Of a DNA stretch of 64,000 nucleotides, positions 50,968-62,800 are shown one piece after another. Position numbers and translations under genes: made by a program. The DNA is from Chrysomallon squamiferum. Taxonomy: Eukaryota > Mollusca > Gastropoda > Neomphalida > Peltospiridae. Within the stretch, counting starts at the first letter, position 1, and each line of letters opens with the position of its first letter. The stretch lies in assembly GCA_012295275.1 (NCBI GenBank), contig CM022670.1, forward strand, positions 22,122,921 to 22,186,920, in the 5' to 3' direction. Under the pieces are notes generated by a model. It saw nothing but the letters and a program-made list of their open reading frames with translations, made no database searches and had not been told where the DNA came from.

Positions 50968-53900
50968 TGATGATAATAAAAAGATTAAATTTAATTAATG
51001 ACTATTAATGGTCTGAACAGAAACACTATGTTAATAAAAGAGTTAACATGTTTACATAAAAAAAAAAAAAAAATGTTATAAAAATTTGTTTATTTCTCTA
51101 TCTGTAGAATAAACATCTTTCTTTCTTTCTTCTTGTTTCCCTGCCCAGATCACACACCCTGATCTAATTTTCAGCCATATTTCTTTCCCTTTTCCTTCCC
51201 AAAGTAACAACTTTTTATGGTCCTGCACACCGAGGCCCCAGTGACTCACCGTCTATAACAGCATATGTGTTGATGACAACTTTATGACCTGTCTTGGCAT
51301 TGTTTACTGCAATAACATCCATGACTTCTCGAGCCTCAGTCAGAGATGACAGCAGTCCACGGCTGATGTACAGAATCATGGCTTTGTCTGAAAAAACACA
51401 TAAAATGTTTTTCAATGCAGACAGGCACAACAGCTGTATATGCTGATAATTAATTCACAGAAACAGAAAAAAAACACACACAACACACACAAACGCACAC
51501 ACACACACACACACGGTGCACACACACACAACACACACAGACACACGCATGCACACACACACACACAACACACACATGAGTGCTTAATAATATCAGTAAC
51601 ATTTTCTAAAAGGGTGTCAGTATTGTAATAATAATAATAATTATTATTATTTATCTATATTTAAAACCGTCAAAATCTTACCTGAATATATCTGGCCACT
51701 AACAAATGCATTCTGTATTAACTCAAATGCTGTTTTAAATCCAAGTGTATGGTTAGTAGGTGCTGAAAAAAAAAAAAACATAAATAAACTTAATTAAATA
51801 ATAACTGAATAATTAATAATAACAGTAGTAGAAACAATCAAACTGAACTTTCATGTACCACAAGTTGAAGGTTTTTTTCTTCTATAATAATAATAATAAT
51901 AACATCAAAAAATAAAATTTACCTTTTTAATATAATTATTAGTGACAATAAAGCTTAGAAAAAAAAAAGTAACAAACAAGAAAAAAAAAAAAAAGCAGGG
52001 GAGGCTGTTGTTTCTTGTTAATTATAACCTATTTATTAAATCATAAAAACTTACTGTCTTGTTTTTTCAAACTATCTACAAACTTCCCAAAGTAAAATTT
52101 GGATTCTATTGTGGCTGGAACCAAAGCATGAGGTAGACATGTATCTGCTCTTGCATAAGAAGCTTTGGCAGCCATTCCTATAATCCCAATCTGAAAAATC
52201 AAAATTTTACTTTTAAAAACTGGTAGTTTTGTTAACAACAGTAACTGTATGTTTTTTCTACTGCTTTTTCCTTTCATATTAAAATTTAAAAAATTAAAGA
52301 AAAAAAATTACAATCTTAAATCCTAATCCCTAATAAACAGAATTTCAAACTGGAGACTGGTTACTTAAAGAGACAAACATTCCATAATACTAGTCATAAA
52401 ACCACTTTATTACTGCATGAGAATTTAACAAACTGTATGAAATGCATAATTACAAAATATATAATAAAATAAAATTTTAAAAAATAATAAATTAGTAAAA
52501 TAAATTAATTAAATCTTGAGAAAAAAAAGAGGAAAATAGTGATAAGAAGAATTTTCAACTAAAAAAATACCATGCTAGACATAATTTATTACATTTAAAA
52601 ATAAGTTAACAAATACTCTGAAATAGTATTTAAAAAAAGCCACAATGTAATTATTCTGGGCATATTAATGACATTTACCCATTTGTAGTTTCCTTTGAAA
52701 TTATATAATGAGGAAATATGTTGCAATGATCAAAAAGCAAATACAGTCACACCATATAATTACATCCCATTGATGTATAATTTGAACTCAAACATAATAA
52801 ACAAGAACATGTAAGGTTTGGCACTGTACCAGAAAATAAAGTCGGGTTAATTACAGAGAATCTAGCATGAGATTAAAAAAAAAAAATAAAAAATTGTTTG
52901 AAGGGAATATGAAATGTCAGGACAAAAACATTGTACACATATTTAATATCCACGCAAGTAACTGAAGATATGTTAATAAAATAGCAATAATATTGTTGTT
53001 TGTGTGTTGCTGGGTTTTTGTTGTTGTCAATGCTGCATTCTACCATTTCACCACTAATTACATTTTACCATGTAGTGTACAGTATGTCAGAACTTGTATG
53101 CTTAATAATCAATGAATGCTTAAAAAAGTAAATTGGTTTTACTGCTGTTAAGTGTATTTTTAGAAATAATCTTATTTATTTATTTATTGTATGATAATGG
53201 ATGATTTTATTTATATTTTCATTCTATTTCAAAATATATATATATATATATATATTATTTTATTAGCAGTATTACATGCAGACATCAGACTATATTATGA
53301 CTGGCAATGTCATTACAGCTGAGCTCTAGTAAATAGGATTTACAACAGGACATATCTGTCTGCATTAAAACAGCATATATTGTTTTTGTTTTTTGTTTTT
53401 TTAATTTATTATTTATTTTATTTATTAACTCTAAATTTATATTTTTGGGTTTTACATTTTTTATTTTATGTTAAATGGTCAGTTATTGCTAATGCACCAG
53501 GAAGCATAGTTCTAACATGCCAGACTTGTATTTTGTCTGGGCACTTTTTTAAACATCAGAAAGCTTTGCCAGGACTTTAAATTATAATGGTACTTGATAC
53601 AAAAAACAAACAAGTGAGATATGACTGAAACACATTATACAGACAACTGTAGGTAATGAAAACAAACAGCAGAATCTACTCATATAGCTTAATCCATTAG
53701 TAGTGTTGTAAGCACGGATGTGCACAAAACTGCTAATAATAAAGTAAACAAGCAGATTTCTACAACAGTTTAGACTGAAAACAGATGAGTAGAGAACATT
53801 TTAAAATAAATGACAGAAATGTCTTTCAACATAAAGCATCATGAAATATTTAAACAAAGCAATCGATTTGAAAGCAGGAAAAAATAAAAGATAATTTAGT

Positions 53901-56900
53901 TCTAAATATTATTACTGATGCTGGAACAATGTTTATTTTTTGCATCTGAAAAAGTGAAATTGAAAGAAATAGAGAGACAATGAGGAAAAAATAGAGTTTA
54001 AATTGTTAAAGGACATACTCTATCATTTTCTGTAAATGACCCCAACAAATGAATAGCAATGGCCTTGGCTGTCCGGAGTTGAGTTGGACTCATAGAATTC
54101 CCATGATCCACCATAATGACAATGTGCTTCCTCTGGGGTTGAATTGTTGACAGAAATACATCCCTGCAAGAAAAATATGGCACAAATAATAACAGTGTAA
54201 AGCATTAATTAATAAAAGCAAATTTAAAAGCCTGAAAATTTAATCAGCATAAGAATGTAATATAATATGGAACATTTTGAATGAACTTGAACAAAGGAAA
54301 GTTTGGACTGAATTGATAGGGGATAAAGGAATTTTAACCATATAGCTGTCAGTTGTTTCATTTCTTCCTGTAATCTAATGAAAATGTCTTATAGTAGATA
54401 AAAATAAATTTGTATTATAACACCTAAAGACCAGGATTGTAAGCATTTTTTGAACCCTGTTTTTTTTGAGTCAGTAGCAAAATTTTATGTTTGAATTTAT
54501 TTCTTTATATGTATGAAAGCAATTTATAAGGAAAACCATAATTTTACTAGTTAATGTAAGAGATAAAAAAAAATAATTAAAAAAAATTTAAAAAAATGTT
54601 CTGAGAGGCAAAATAAATAAAGAAAAAAATTCTTTTTTGTATCAATAAACAAGAAAAACAGTGTGGTATGACAGTGTAAGTATTAAATTTATATGAACTT
54701 CAAGACAAAAGAAGAAAAGAATTTGAAGGATGAAAAAGAAAGAAGAAAGAAATTATGAAAAAAGCAATAGATTTTTCTTTAAAATTTTATTACATATTGA
54801 TTGCTTTGATGTACACACTTTCACTTTTGCTTTTATCAAATCAATGAAGTAAATACTCTAAATTTTTGTTTATTGATCTGCAGGATTTTCTATATGTTTT
54901 TCAGACTTTATTTTCAGCAATAAAAGCATCTTATCCTCTAATCTACCAGTGATTGATCTTTGATAAACACTGTTTATGGAATAATATAATAATTCAAGAT
55001 GAATGAATACGTAAATTCCCTTAAGCAAAAAACAGTTTGAGAGTGGCAATAAAAACTGCAGCCTTTGATGTTCTGTTTGCATGCCAGACTTGAAACATTG
55101 CGGTCAATATTGAGTAGTTGTTAGATGAGATGAGCAGTAATTTCTATTCTATACTCAGTGAAAAAAAGTATATACTGTCAACTGCACAATATCACACTTT
55201 TAAACTGATTCTTTAAAGTTATACCAATTAATAGTAACCTCATGAAGTTAATAAAAGTATAATATTGAAAGTAACAGCCACTATTCTATAACTCTTGAAT
55301 AAAGATTAAAAACAAATAATAAATAAATCAATAAATTTAAAAACATAATGAATGTAAAATACTGGCTAAATTATTCTCCATCAAAAATCTCGCCCACTCA
55401 CCCCATCCACTATACATGTATACTATTTAAACAGAATATTTTTGAACGATACTGCTGCTCAACTAAATACGTTTTTCTATTCATTATATTCAGTATGTCA
55501 ACAAAAATATATATAAAAAACAAAACAGAACTGAAACAGTCTAATTGCAACTTTTTAACATTGCTCGGTACTTAAAAGTTGAGCGGACTCAAAGCCCTGT
55601 TTGAAACAACGGCAGTAAGTCAATCCTAGTCTGAGATACCAAATCTATTTATTTACTTTTCTGGGCTTGTCTCTCCTAGCTGGCTTACTCCCAGCAGTTC
55701 TTTGATCTTCTGTGTCAAATAACGCCTGTGTGCACACAGTGACTAGTTGTCACTCTACTTGTACCACTAAGTTCTGAGTCAATTGTGCAACAATTGCTGA
55801 TGTTCCCAAGAAGTGTGCCTACTTGGACGTACACATTTCTCAATGCATGTTTGTGGATCAGTGCCATTTTTTAAAATCGATAGACATGTTATTGTGATGT
55901 AAAGCAGATAAAATGTCTGATCCGACTTCAAAGGATTTCTTGAATGTCAATTCTCGCTTTGTGCACAGATCCGATCAATATGAATAGCCTACTGCTGGTG
56001 TATGTCAACAATGCTTTGGTGTTAAATCATATTTTGCTGATGGCATTGCTCAGTGCAACAGCAGTAATAAATTCTGAAAGGCTTGCAATTAAAATATTTC
56101 TGTCAGGGTTTTCTGAGCGTATGCACATCTTTTATTTCGTACCCATTTAATAGCTTCTGCAGGACAAATTCCAATATGTGTTCAAACATGTATTTTACAA
56201 GTACAAAAAGCTAAATATTTATCTCTTCTTTATCACTGTAAATAAATAATTCTGAAAAGACTAAAAAAGAAAAAAAAAGAAAATGGGGTGTTTTAATAAT
56301 GCAGTCTTGTCAAGTAACATATATACTTTTTTTAATTATAATTTTAATTTTACCACTAATATCTAGTTTTATTAGATACACTGTTTCCTGAACTAAATGC
56401 ATTAAATTTAAATTTTCCAAAAGATCTAGGATTATATAATAAAATCTACAGAATATAAAATTTATCTGAATGAAATTTTTTAAAATAAAGGTTTAACAGT
56501 TTACGGTTAGGTTCAGAGTGAATTAAATGAGGTATTTTGATACTAAACATACACACTCACACCAAACTACAATAATAAAAAAAAAGGCTTTACATCAATA
56601 CAAGTGTATTATTTTAAAAAAAAACACACAAAACCCCCCCCAAAAATCCCAATAAATAAATGACTTATAAAAATAAAAACTGTTAATAATGTTTTATTTC
56701 TTTGTCTGAAAGCTGTGCCAGCACGAATGCATGCCAGTATGCAGGTCTTGCTTACATCTTATCAAACTTATGAAACATTATTATCTTCAAAGGATGACAG
56801 GATGTTTTTCTTTATTAACATACACTGCTGCAAGAATTCATTCCACATCAAAGAAATTATTTCTGACAAAAAAAAATATTGGTTTTCATGTTTTAAAAGC

Positions 56901-57121
56901 ACAAGATGCCACAGGCGTGTAGTGGCCTGCTGCTGTTCAGCAGTTTGATGGGCAATATTAACAGTGAAGCGGATACTTACTTGAAGTGTTAGGAGAAACA
57001 GACTAGCAGCTGTTCTTATAGATTCTTGAGTTCTTGTTAAAATCACTTGAACAAGTCTTAGAAGGGACTCTTACCACATCTACTTGCTGATTATTTTAGT
57101 CTGTCAGTTTGTGGTTGGTAC

Positions 57122-57163
<42 letters not shown>

Positions 57164-57192
57164 GTATGTGTTTGTGTTTGTGTTTGTGTTAG

Positions 57193-57224
<32 letters not shown>

Positions 57225-59339
57225 ACCATACCTTGTTTTTCTCCAAAATATACAGTCTATAAATAAAATATGTGCTTTTCAAATAAACCATCATAAAACA
57301 TTAGCTACTACAGAAAAAAAAAAAAAGAGAGAGAGAAAAAAAAAAACCACAAATATGTTCAGCTTTTTTCAGTGTGGGCTCAAAATTCAACTGCTGGCTT
57401 GCTGCGCTAGTAAATTGCATGGCTCAGCTCCTGTGTACATTTGACCTACAAGCTGACAGTACGAACATGTTTTCTCTGCCTGTCTGTAACAGGCTTTTGG
57501 TAATAAAAATACTTTTATTACTGAAGATGTAAATGTGCAAACACAGTAGACCTTTACTTTAGTAAAAAAAACATAACACGAGAGTTTAAATTTTTTTTTT
57601 TATTCTTTGTCTGCAGAACAGGACAAACCATACATAATAAATGAAAAAAACAAAAACAAAAACAAAAATAAAAAAAACAACCTAATAATAAAAAAAAATT
57701 AAAATTAAAAAAAAAAAAGGAAAAGAAAAAACCCCAACAAAACAAACCAAGCAAACAATAAAAATTATCACAGAAGTATATAATTTTTTTACAGGATATA
57801 CAAACTGAAAACCAAACTTAGGATGATGTTTATTTAGTAAAGTCTAAGGATATGTAGAAAATACGCTTTCAATAAATCAATTTTTTTCAGTAATTTTGCC
57901 AATACAGACTATATATATATATTTTAATGTTTTTTCAAATAATAAAAATAATAATTATTAATTTTAAAAGTTTGTAAAAGCTTTCATTTATTCTTGACAG
58001 TTTAAAGAATTATCAAATTAAAAATAGTAGGGCACTTTATTTCTTCTTTTGACAACCTCTTCCCTGTTTTTTAATTCATCATTATTTTTCTTTTTGTGCA
58101 AAAAAACAACCTGACAACATAAAACAAAAAAAAATTGAAAAATAAGGAAAACATACCATATTTTTTTTTTCCCTATGTTTAATTTGACATAACAAATTAT
58201 TATTTCACTTTTTTTGACACCAACATCTATTCACTTGTAAAAATTCATTGATATTCTGTTTCTCTGGGTATGAAATTTAATTTTCTGGGATCAAATTATT
58301 ATTTGTTCAGTCCAATAACCAAAGGTGGCGATGTTAACAGTAACCTAGAAAACTGATCTCCTTGAAGTCAAACATGAAAAATGGATTTTTAAATTTTTTT
58401 CTTTCTAATTTTATTTCAAGATCACAAGATCCTGTTTACTGAAACATGCTATAATGATGAAAAGATAGATATTAAATAAATAACTTGTGCAATCAGCATT
58501 CCATAAAAACTGTGTTTTTGTTTCTGTATTATTTTTCTGAGTCTAGACTGATAAAGTGTCAGTGAGGCATCAACTTAAAGATATGACTATGATATGAACT
58601 CAAAAGTGGAGCTGCCACTGGCACTGAAGATAAAGATCAGTTCAGCTGGTATTATTGTATCTTGTAAAGTGCAGCTGTAAGACTGTTCAGCCTAGTTCTG
58701 TAGATGGAACATGAACCATGGAGAATCTTGTCTATCTGCATTTCCTAAACTCGTGTTGTTTTTGATATGCTTTAACAATTTTATTTCATAGCATGAAATG
58801 ATGGACGTGTTTAATAATTTGTAGAACACAACTATTTCCTTCATGATATACATGTTGCAGTATTATAAACAAGACAAAATGTAGAAAAGTAGCTGTAAGT
58901 TGTTATTTATATAACAGTAGGTTTAACTATTTTAAAACATCTTTCTTTATTGGTCTGTCTGTCATCTTCGTTTTTAAAATAGCTTTGTTGTATAAATATT
59001 TGCATATAATTTAAGAAAACACTAAAAAACAAACAACTCTATTAGAATGAATTTAGAATTATAAGAAAGAAACAAAGCATTCTAACCACACTCAACAACA
59101 AAGTTTGCCACACAGGCAAACAGATGGCTAAGAAAATGTATAAAAGGAAGAGTACCAATGGCAAAAACAAAACAGAATTATCCCTGATTTGCACACACTG
59201 ATACAAGTGTGGTGTTAGTGGTACAACATGAAACAATGCTGGGTTGTTTTGACCTGCCAAGCAAGTACAAAAGAAGGAAAACATTGGCATGTGGGTTGTA
59301 TCTGTGGGTCCTCTCTAACAGAGCCAAGCTGGATTAAAG

Positions 59340-59381
<42 letters not shown>

Positions 59382-59812
59382 ACAGCAGTATGGATCAACG
59401 TAACTATTTTTTTTTTTTTTTTTTTTTTTACTATAACTATGTAAATTACATTTATTCTTATCAGATGTTACGACTATAGAAAAAAGAAAAAAAAAAAAAA
59501 AAAAAAAAAAAGTTGTATAAACCTAAAAGCTACATTATATTTCTGAAATGGTAAGATACGACAAAAGTGCATTATATATTTGTAGAAATAATAATTAAAA
59601 GTGTGTGTGTAAAATAATTCAACATACGATTCCTATATTCTGTAAAAAAAAAAAAAAAATTTAAAACTCTTACCTATGTCTAGTATCATGTACATTTCGA
59701 CAGTCATCTGCCCAACGGAATCCATTAGCTGGATATTCATTGTGAATGCCTTCAGTTGATATAAAATACTGCCATTTCAGCATTGGAAAATATCCAACAT
59801 TGCTTCTCCATA
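42388..59812 (-). CDS. CACHD1: CACHD1, VWFA and Cache domain-containing protein 1 (5' partial, last 24 exons)
   Basis: The last 24 exons, in-window 1128 residues, in phase throughout, stop TGA at 42388-42390. Exons: 59674-59812, 54019-54163, 52055-52190, 51682-51762, 51250-51387, 50692-50792, 50170-50302, 49727-49894, 49268-49391, 49007-49112, 48550-48628, 48138-48227, 47702-47844, 47260-47441, 46730-46840, 46308-46430, 45812-45911, 45513-45611, 45207-45359, 44721-44836, 44168-44284, 43774-43919, 43248-43478, 42388-42815. Seen: a VWFA domain ([14 protein letters not shown]), two Cache-like regions, a Cys-rich segment, one membrane helix and a cytoplasmic tail with SDHGYSTM and a final VQVHMVDSR; all align with vertebrate CACHD1. 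Human CACHD1 is 1274 residues, so roughly 150-200 N-terminal residues lie beyond 64000. Family knowledge: a type I membrane glycoprotein related to calcium-channel alpha2/delta subunits; vertebrate CACHD1 raises CaV2/CaV3 currents and interacts with Frizzled/LRP6 in Wnt signalling. Confidence 0.95.
43542..43597 (-). pseudogene. Ghost copy of a CACHD1 exon start with splice acceptor
   Basis: On the minus strand, tctatttcttag|CAATGGCTGCTGTCTCATA (acceptor AG at 43597-43596) is a diverged tandem duplicate, about 117 bp upstream, of the genuine tatttctcag|CAATGGCTCATGG at the start of exon 43248-43478. The copy has a 7-nt insertion. In the reading phase of the preceding exon it codes AMAAVSYF and then TGA (43572-43570). 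A minus-strand AATAAA lies at 43547-43542. Confidence 0.75.
44336..44362. repeat. (AT)n microsatellite
   Basis: Pure AT run in the CACHD1 intron between exons 44168-44284 and 44721-44836. The same intron also contains two long T runs (about 44602-44676). Confidence 0.95.
46951..47100. repeat. Two-copy tandem duplication, about 113-bp unit
   Basis: taattaatgaagagatatct, then tccatcaa, recurs 113 bp later as taattaatgaagagttatct, then cccatcaa, with similar flanks (ttttatttcctatttacaa versus gtgtttccccttttcag). Intronic in CACHD1. Confidence 0.75.
49535..49565. repeat. (AT)n microsatellite with adjacent poly-A
   Basis: AT dinucleotide run preceded by about 14 A, in the CACHD1 intron between exons 49268-49391 and 49727-49894. 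Confidence 0.95.
50882..50963. repeat. Compound (CA)n(AAT)n microsatellite
   Basis: About 18 CA units join directly to about 15 AAT units in a CACHD1 intron. Confidence 0.95.
51472..51567. repeat. Interrupted (CA)n tract
   Basis: CA-rich run broken by acg, ggtg, aacac and gcatg words, just 5' (on the gene strand) of CACHD1 exon 51250-51387. Confidence 0.9.
57126..57224. repeat. (AT)n - (GTTT)n - (GT)n compound microsatellite
   Basis: About 16 AT units, then tatgtatgtg(tttgtg)n, then about 14 GT units, within the large CACHD1 intron. Confidence 0.95.
59345..59511. repeat. Poly-A / poly-T / poly-A homopolymer cluster
   Basis: A run of 33 A (59345-59377), 29 nt of spacer, 23 T (59407-59429), 50 nt of spacer, then about 31 A with one G (59480-59511). 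It ends about 160 bp from CACHD1 exon 59674-59812. Confidence 0.95.
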
Positions 59813-62800
59813 CTGAAAAATAATGTAAAATCTTTCTTTAATAATATTTAAAATTATACAAGCATCTATATTCTCATTATCAAATGTTTTATTAGTTCAT
59901 CAGTCCATGTGTAGGCATCATGATTCAGTACAGTGTTTTAAAGCATACCATAAATCATGTAATGAATAAATGTTTTAATAAAATTCTTTATATATTTTGG
60001 TCGGCAACCTGTTACCATTCATAAATTATCACAAAAATATAATAGTTGTAAAACATTTAAATACCAGACTTTTAAGATGAATATTTTGCCAAAACTACTA
60101 AATTACCTACATACACAACATTTACTCCTCCTGACCATATATGCCTTGTATCATACTATATCAGTGTATTTATTTTAATTGTTTTTTAAGTGAATGGGCA
60201 TGTGAATGCATCTTACATCCAATACAAAGCACACAACTGATAAAAGATCAAAACACTAAGAATAAATCTAATAAAAAAAGCACATGAAAATTATAAAAAA
60301 ACATTTAAGTTAAAATATATTTCTTGGATAATTATATATTCGTTAGTTGGCTATCGTGTATGGTCCGATTCCTGTGTAAGTAGTTATTGATAAAATCAAA
60401 CTGAAGCCAGCCACCTTAGTGGACTAATGATGTGTTTTTCTTAGTTTATTAGGTGCATGTGGCTTTCATCTGTCTACCACATCTTCAAAGCAGTGAAGCT
60501 GCTGCTGACTTTAAATATTGCTATAAAATGTCTATAAACTTTGCTCATAAAATCTACATCATAGCCAGATACCGAATTCTAATAAATAAGAAATTCCAAA
60601 ATGTTTTTGATATATTTTACATTTATTTTTCTACTTTAATTTTTTTTTTTTTCATTGCTTTTTTTTATTACTGCTTTTGCTAAATAGTTTCCTTTAAAGA
60701 TACAAAAAAAAAAAGTTTTATTCCTTGTTAATGTTTTTATTTTGAAATATGTTATATTAATAATTAGTTATATGTGTTTAAAAAATAAACAAATTATGTT
60801 GACTATGTCCTATTGAAAGTGAAATGGGAAAGGATTATCTTTTGAAATAATTCTGTGAATTCTTTAAAATACCACAAAACAATTTTAAACCAAATTAACA
60901 TGATAATGGTTCTTACACTCTTGTATTAGCAGTTTCTTCTTATATTTGTAGTGTTCCTACTCAACTGCTTTGATGGGCAAGAGAACACAAATACCCTGTA
61001 ATTGAGCTACATTTTCAGTCTGATAACAACAACAACAAAAAAACCAATAATAATCTAAAACAAAAACATTTTAAAATCTCAAACTCCAACCATTGTAAAA
61101 AGAAAAGAAAATACATCAGAGAAACTAAATTTCTGAAGGTTTACAGTACGGTTTAGTGTATACAGATGTATGTTACCAACTCCCAAGTAAATTGCTCCAA
61201 GCTGTGCCAACTTGTATCTTTTCATACCCAAACAGCTATCAAACATTACATAATCTAATTTACAAAACTAGTGATAAACACAGCGCTTTTTCTCCCTCAG
61301 TATTTTTTCTTCCATGTAGACAGTATTCCTGGTGGTATATCTTGTTTGATGTTGAGGCAATTAAAATAATAAGCAGAAAGTTATGGCTCAGATCAAATGA
61401 GTTCTTTTGCATCCTGCACCATGGAATGTCTTGTGAAGAAGTTATCATGCACATCAAGGTTCTCTGAAGTGTGTGTGCTTCAGCATGTTTATGACATCGG
61501 ATCTTGAAAGATTAGCAACTTCGGAGGATTGCAGCATGAACATTAAAATTTGTCTCATATTCCTTAGAGGAAGGTTTTATTGCTTCTCAGAAGGACCACG
61601 TTATGGTGCAATAAAAAGTGAACCAGCACAGTTAATACCAGTTATCTCTGTGTACTTACACAAAGTGCAAATTACAGTCTCTACAAAGTATGATGATTCT
61701 TGATTAGTCTTAGATTTCATTGTCCATAAACAATAGAAAATGACTGGTGGTATTAAAAGAAACAAAAATTAAATTACAAAATAAATTAACTTATGTTAAA
61801 ATGACCAGTTAATATCACATCAGCAGGACTGCTAAATTATTTTCGTGATAATTGTAATTCTAAAACATTAACACTTCCTTCCAGATTTAAAAAAAATATA
61901 TTTTTACAACTGAAATGAAATGTAAACATCTGCAACTTTCCAATGAACAAATGATAGTGTCAGCTAATCTATAAAAATAAACATGCAAGACAACATGACA
62001 AATTATGTACATGAATGCAGTTAGTCAATAATTTTTATAGTCATTTCCCTTTTTATTAGTAGTATTTCAATGTTTCTGAATTCTAAAAACTGTAATGATT
62101 TTTTAAAATTAAAACAATTCTAGTTTTTAAAATTCAGCTTCAAGAAATTTAATACAATAAAAAATAAAGTTGTGTTTGTCTGTTTTAAGAAAACTTCAGT
62201 TTAATATTTATTAGAGTCAGGTTGTGCTGTATTTAAATACACACACAAAGACTGTAACCATCAACAGTAGATAACAGTTCATTTTGTAGACATCATCATC
62301 TAGCGTTTCTATCTCAGAAAATCTTCCATCAACAGAAACTTGTCTTATCAGAATGCGTCAAAAGTATGTTAGACCCTAGGTGAATCAGATATGTAGCTCT
62401 GGTATTAATATGGTATGGTCACATTCTTACTGCCTGGCCTTTTCTTTTTGATTTTGTGTTCGCACCAGTGACTTTATGGTATCACAAAATCTCACACCTT
62501 TAGCCAGAGGCTTTTGTATCAATTTAACTATCAAAATGCAAAAGCCAAGTGCTTTCTGAACCAGTAAAGCATGTACTAACAAGTGCAATATAAAATTAAC
62601 CCTTTATATGTCACATCTGGTTCATTGCATTCTTATGAGATTTTCCTGAAGATTAGCAACTGAACAATGTACTAGATGGTGATGAGACTCATTAATGCTT
62701 CTTGTTTGCATAATACCCATGTTTAAAAAAAAAAAAATTGAAGTAATAATAACCTACTTTACATGTGTTTATTTTGAATTAAGAAAAAGAAAGAAAAGAG

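Larger units (their letters stand above)
50170..54163 (-). other. CACHD1: CACHD1 exons coding the VWFA domain
   Basis: Exons 54019-54163 to 50170-50302. The first strand and MIDAS position read [10 protein letters not shown], i.e. D-x-G-x-S instead of the metal-binding D-x-S-x-S of alpha2/delta and integrins. Vertebrate CACHD1 has the same D-H-G-x-S change, so the loss is ancestral rather than a local mutation. Later exons give [42 protein letters not shown] and [12 protein letters not shown], which end the domain and lead to the first Cache region. Confidence 0.85.
54164..59673 (-). other. Largest CACHD1 intron in the window
   Basis: 5.5 kb between the first two in-window CACHD1 exons. It contains a higher-complexity, less AT-rich block at about 55570-56160 and another at about 57360-57500 that look unlike the rest and could be decayed transposon or regulatory sequence. 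It also holds (AT)n at 57126-57157, (GT)n at 57196-57224 and the A/T homopolymer cluster at 59345-59511. No exon, tRNA or snoRNA could be supported. Confidence 0.5.

Noticed and set aside
53380-53580. Hydrophobic 66-codon frame
   Set aside because: Phe/Leu-rich because of T-rich DNA; it lies in a CACHD1 intron and has no start or splice context.
55344-56150. Possible gene or transposon coding region in the large CACHD1 intron
   Set aside because: Higher sequence complexity but only short frames, no recognisable motif, no terminal repeats and no splice pattern; kept only as an unexplained block.
61156-61467. 103-codon plus-strand frame and overlapping minus-strand frame, considered as a missing CACHD1 exon
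   Set aside because: Neither matches the N-terminal part of CACHD1, and no in-phase splice pair flanks the minus-strand frame.
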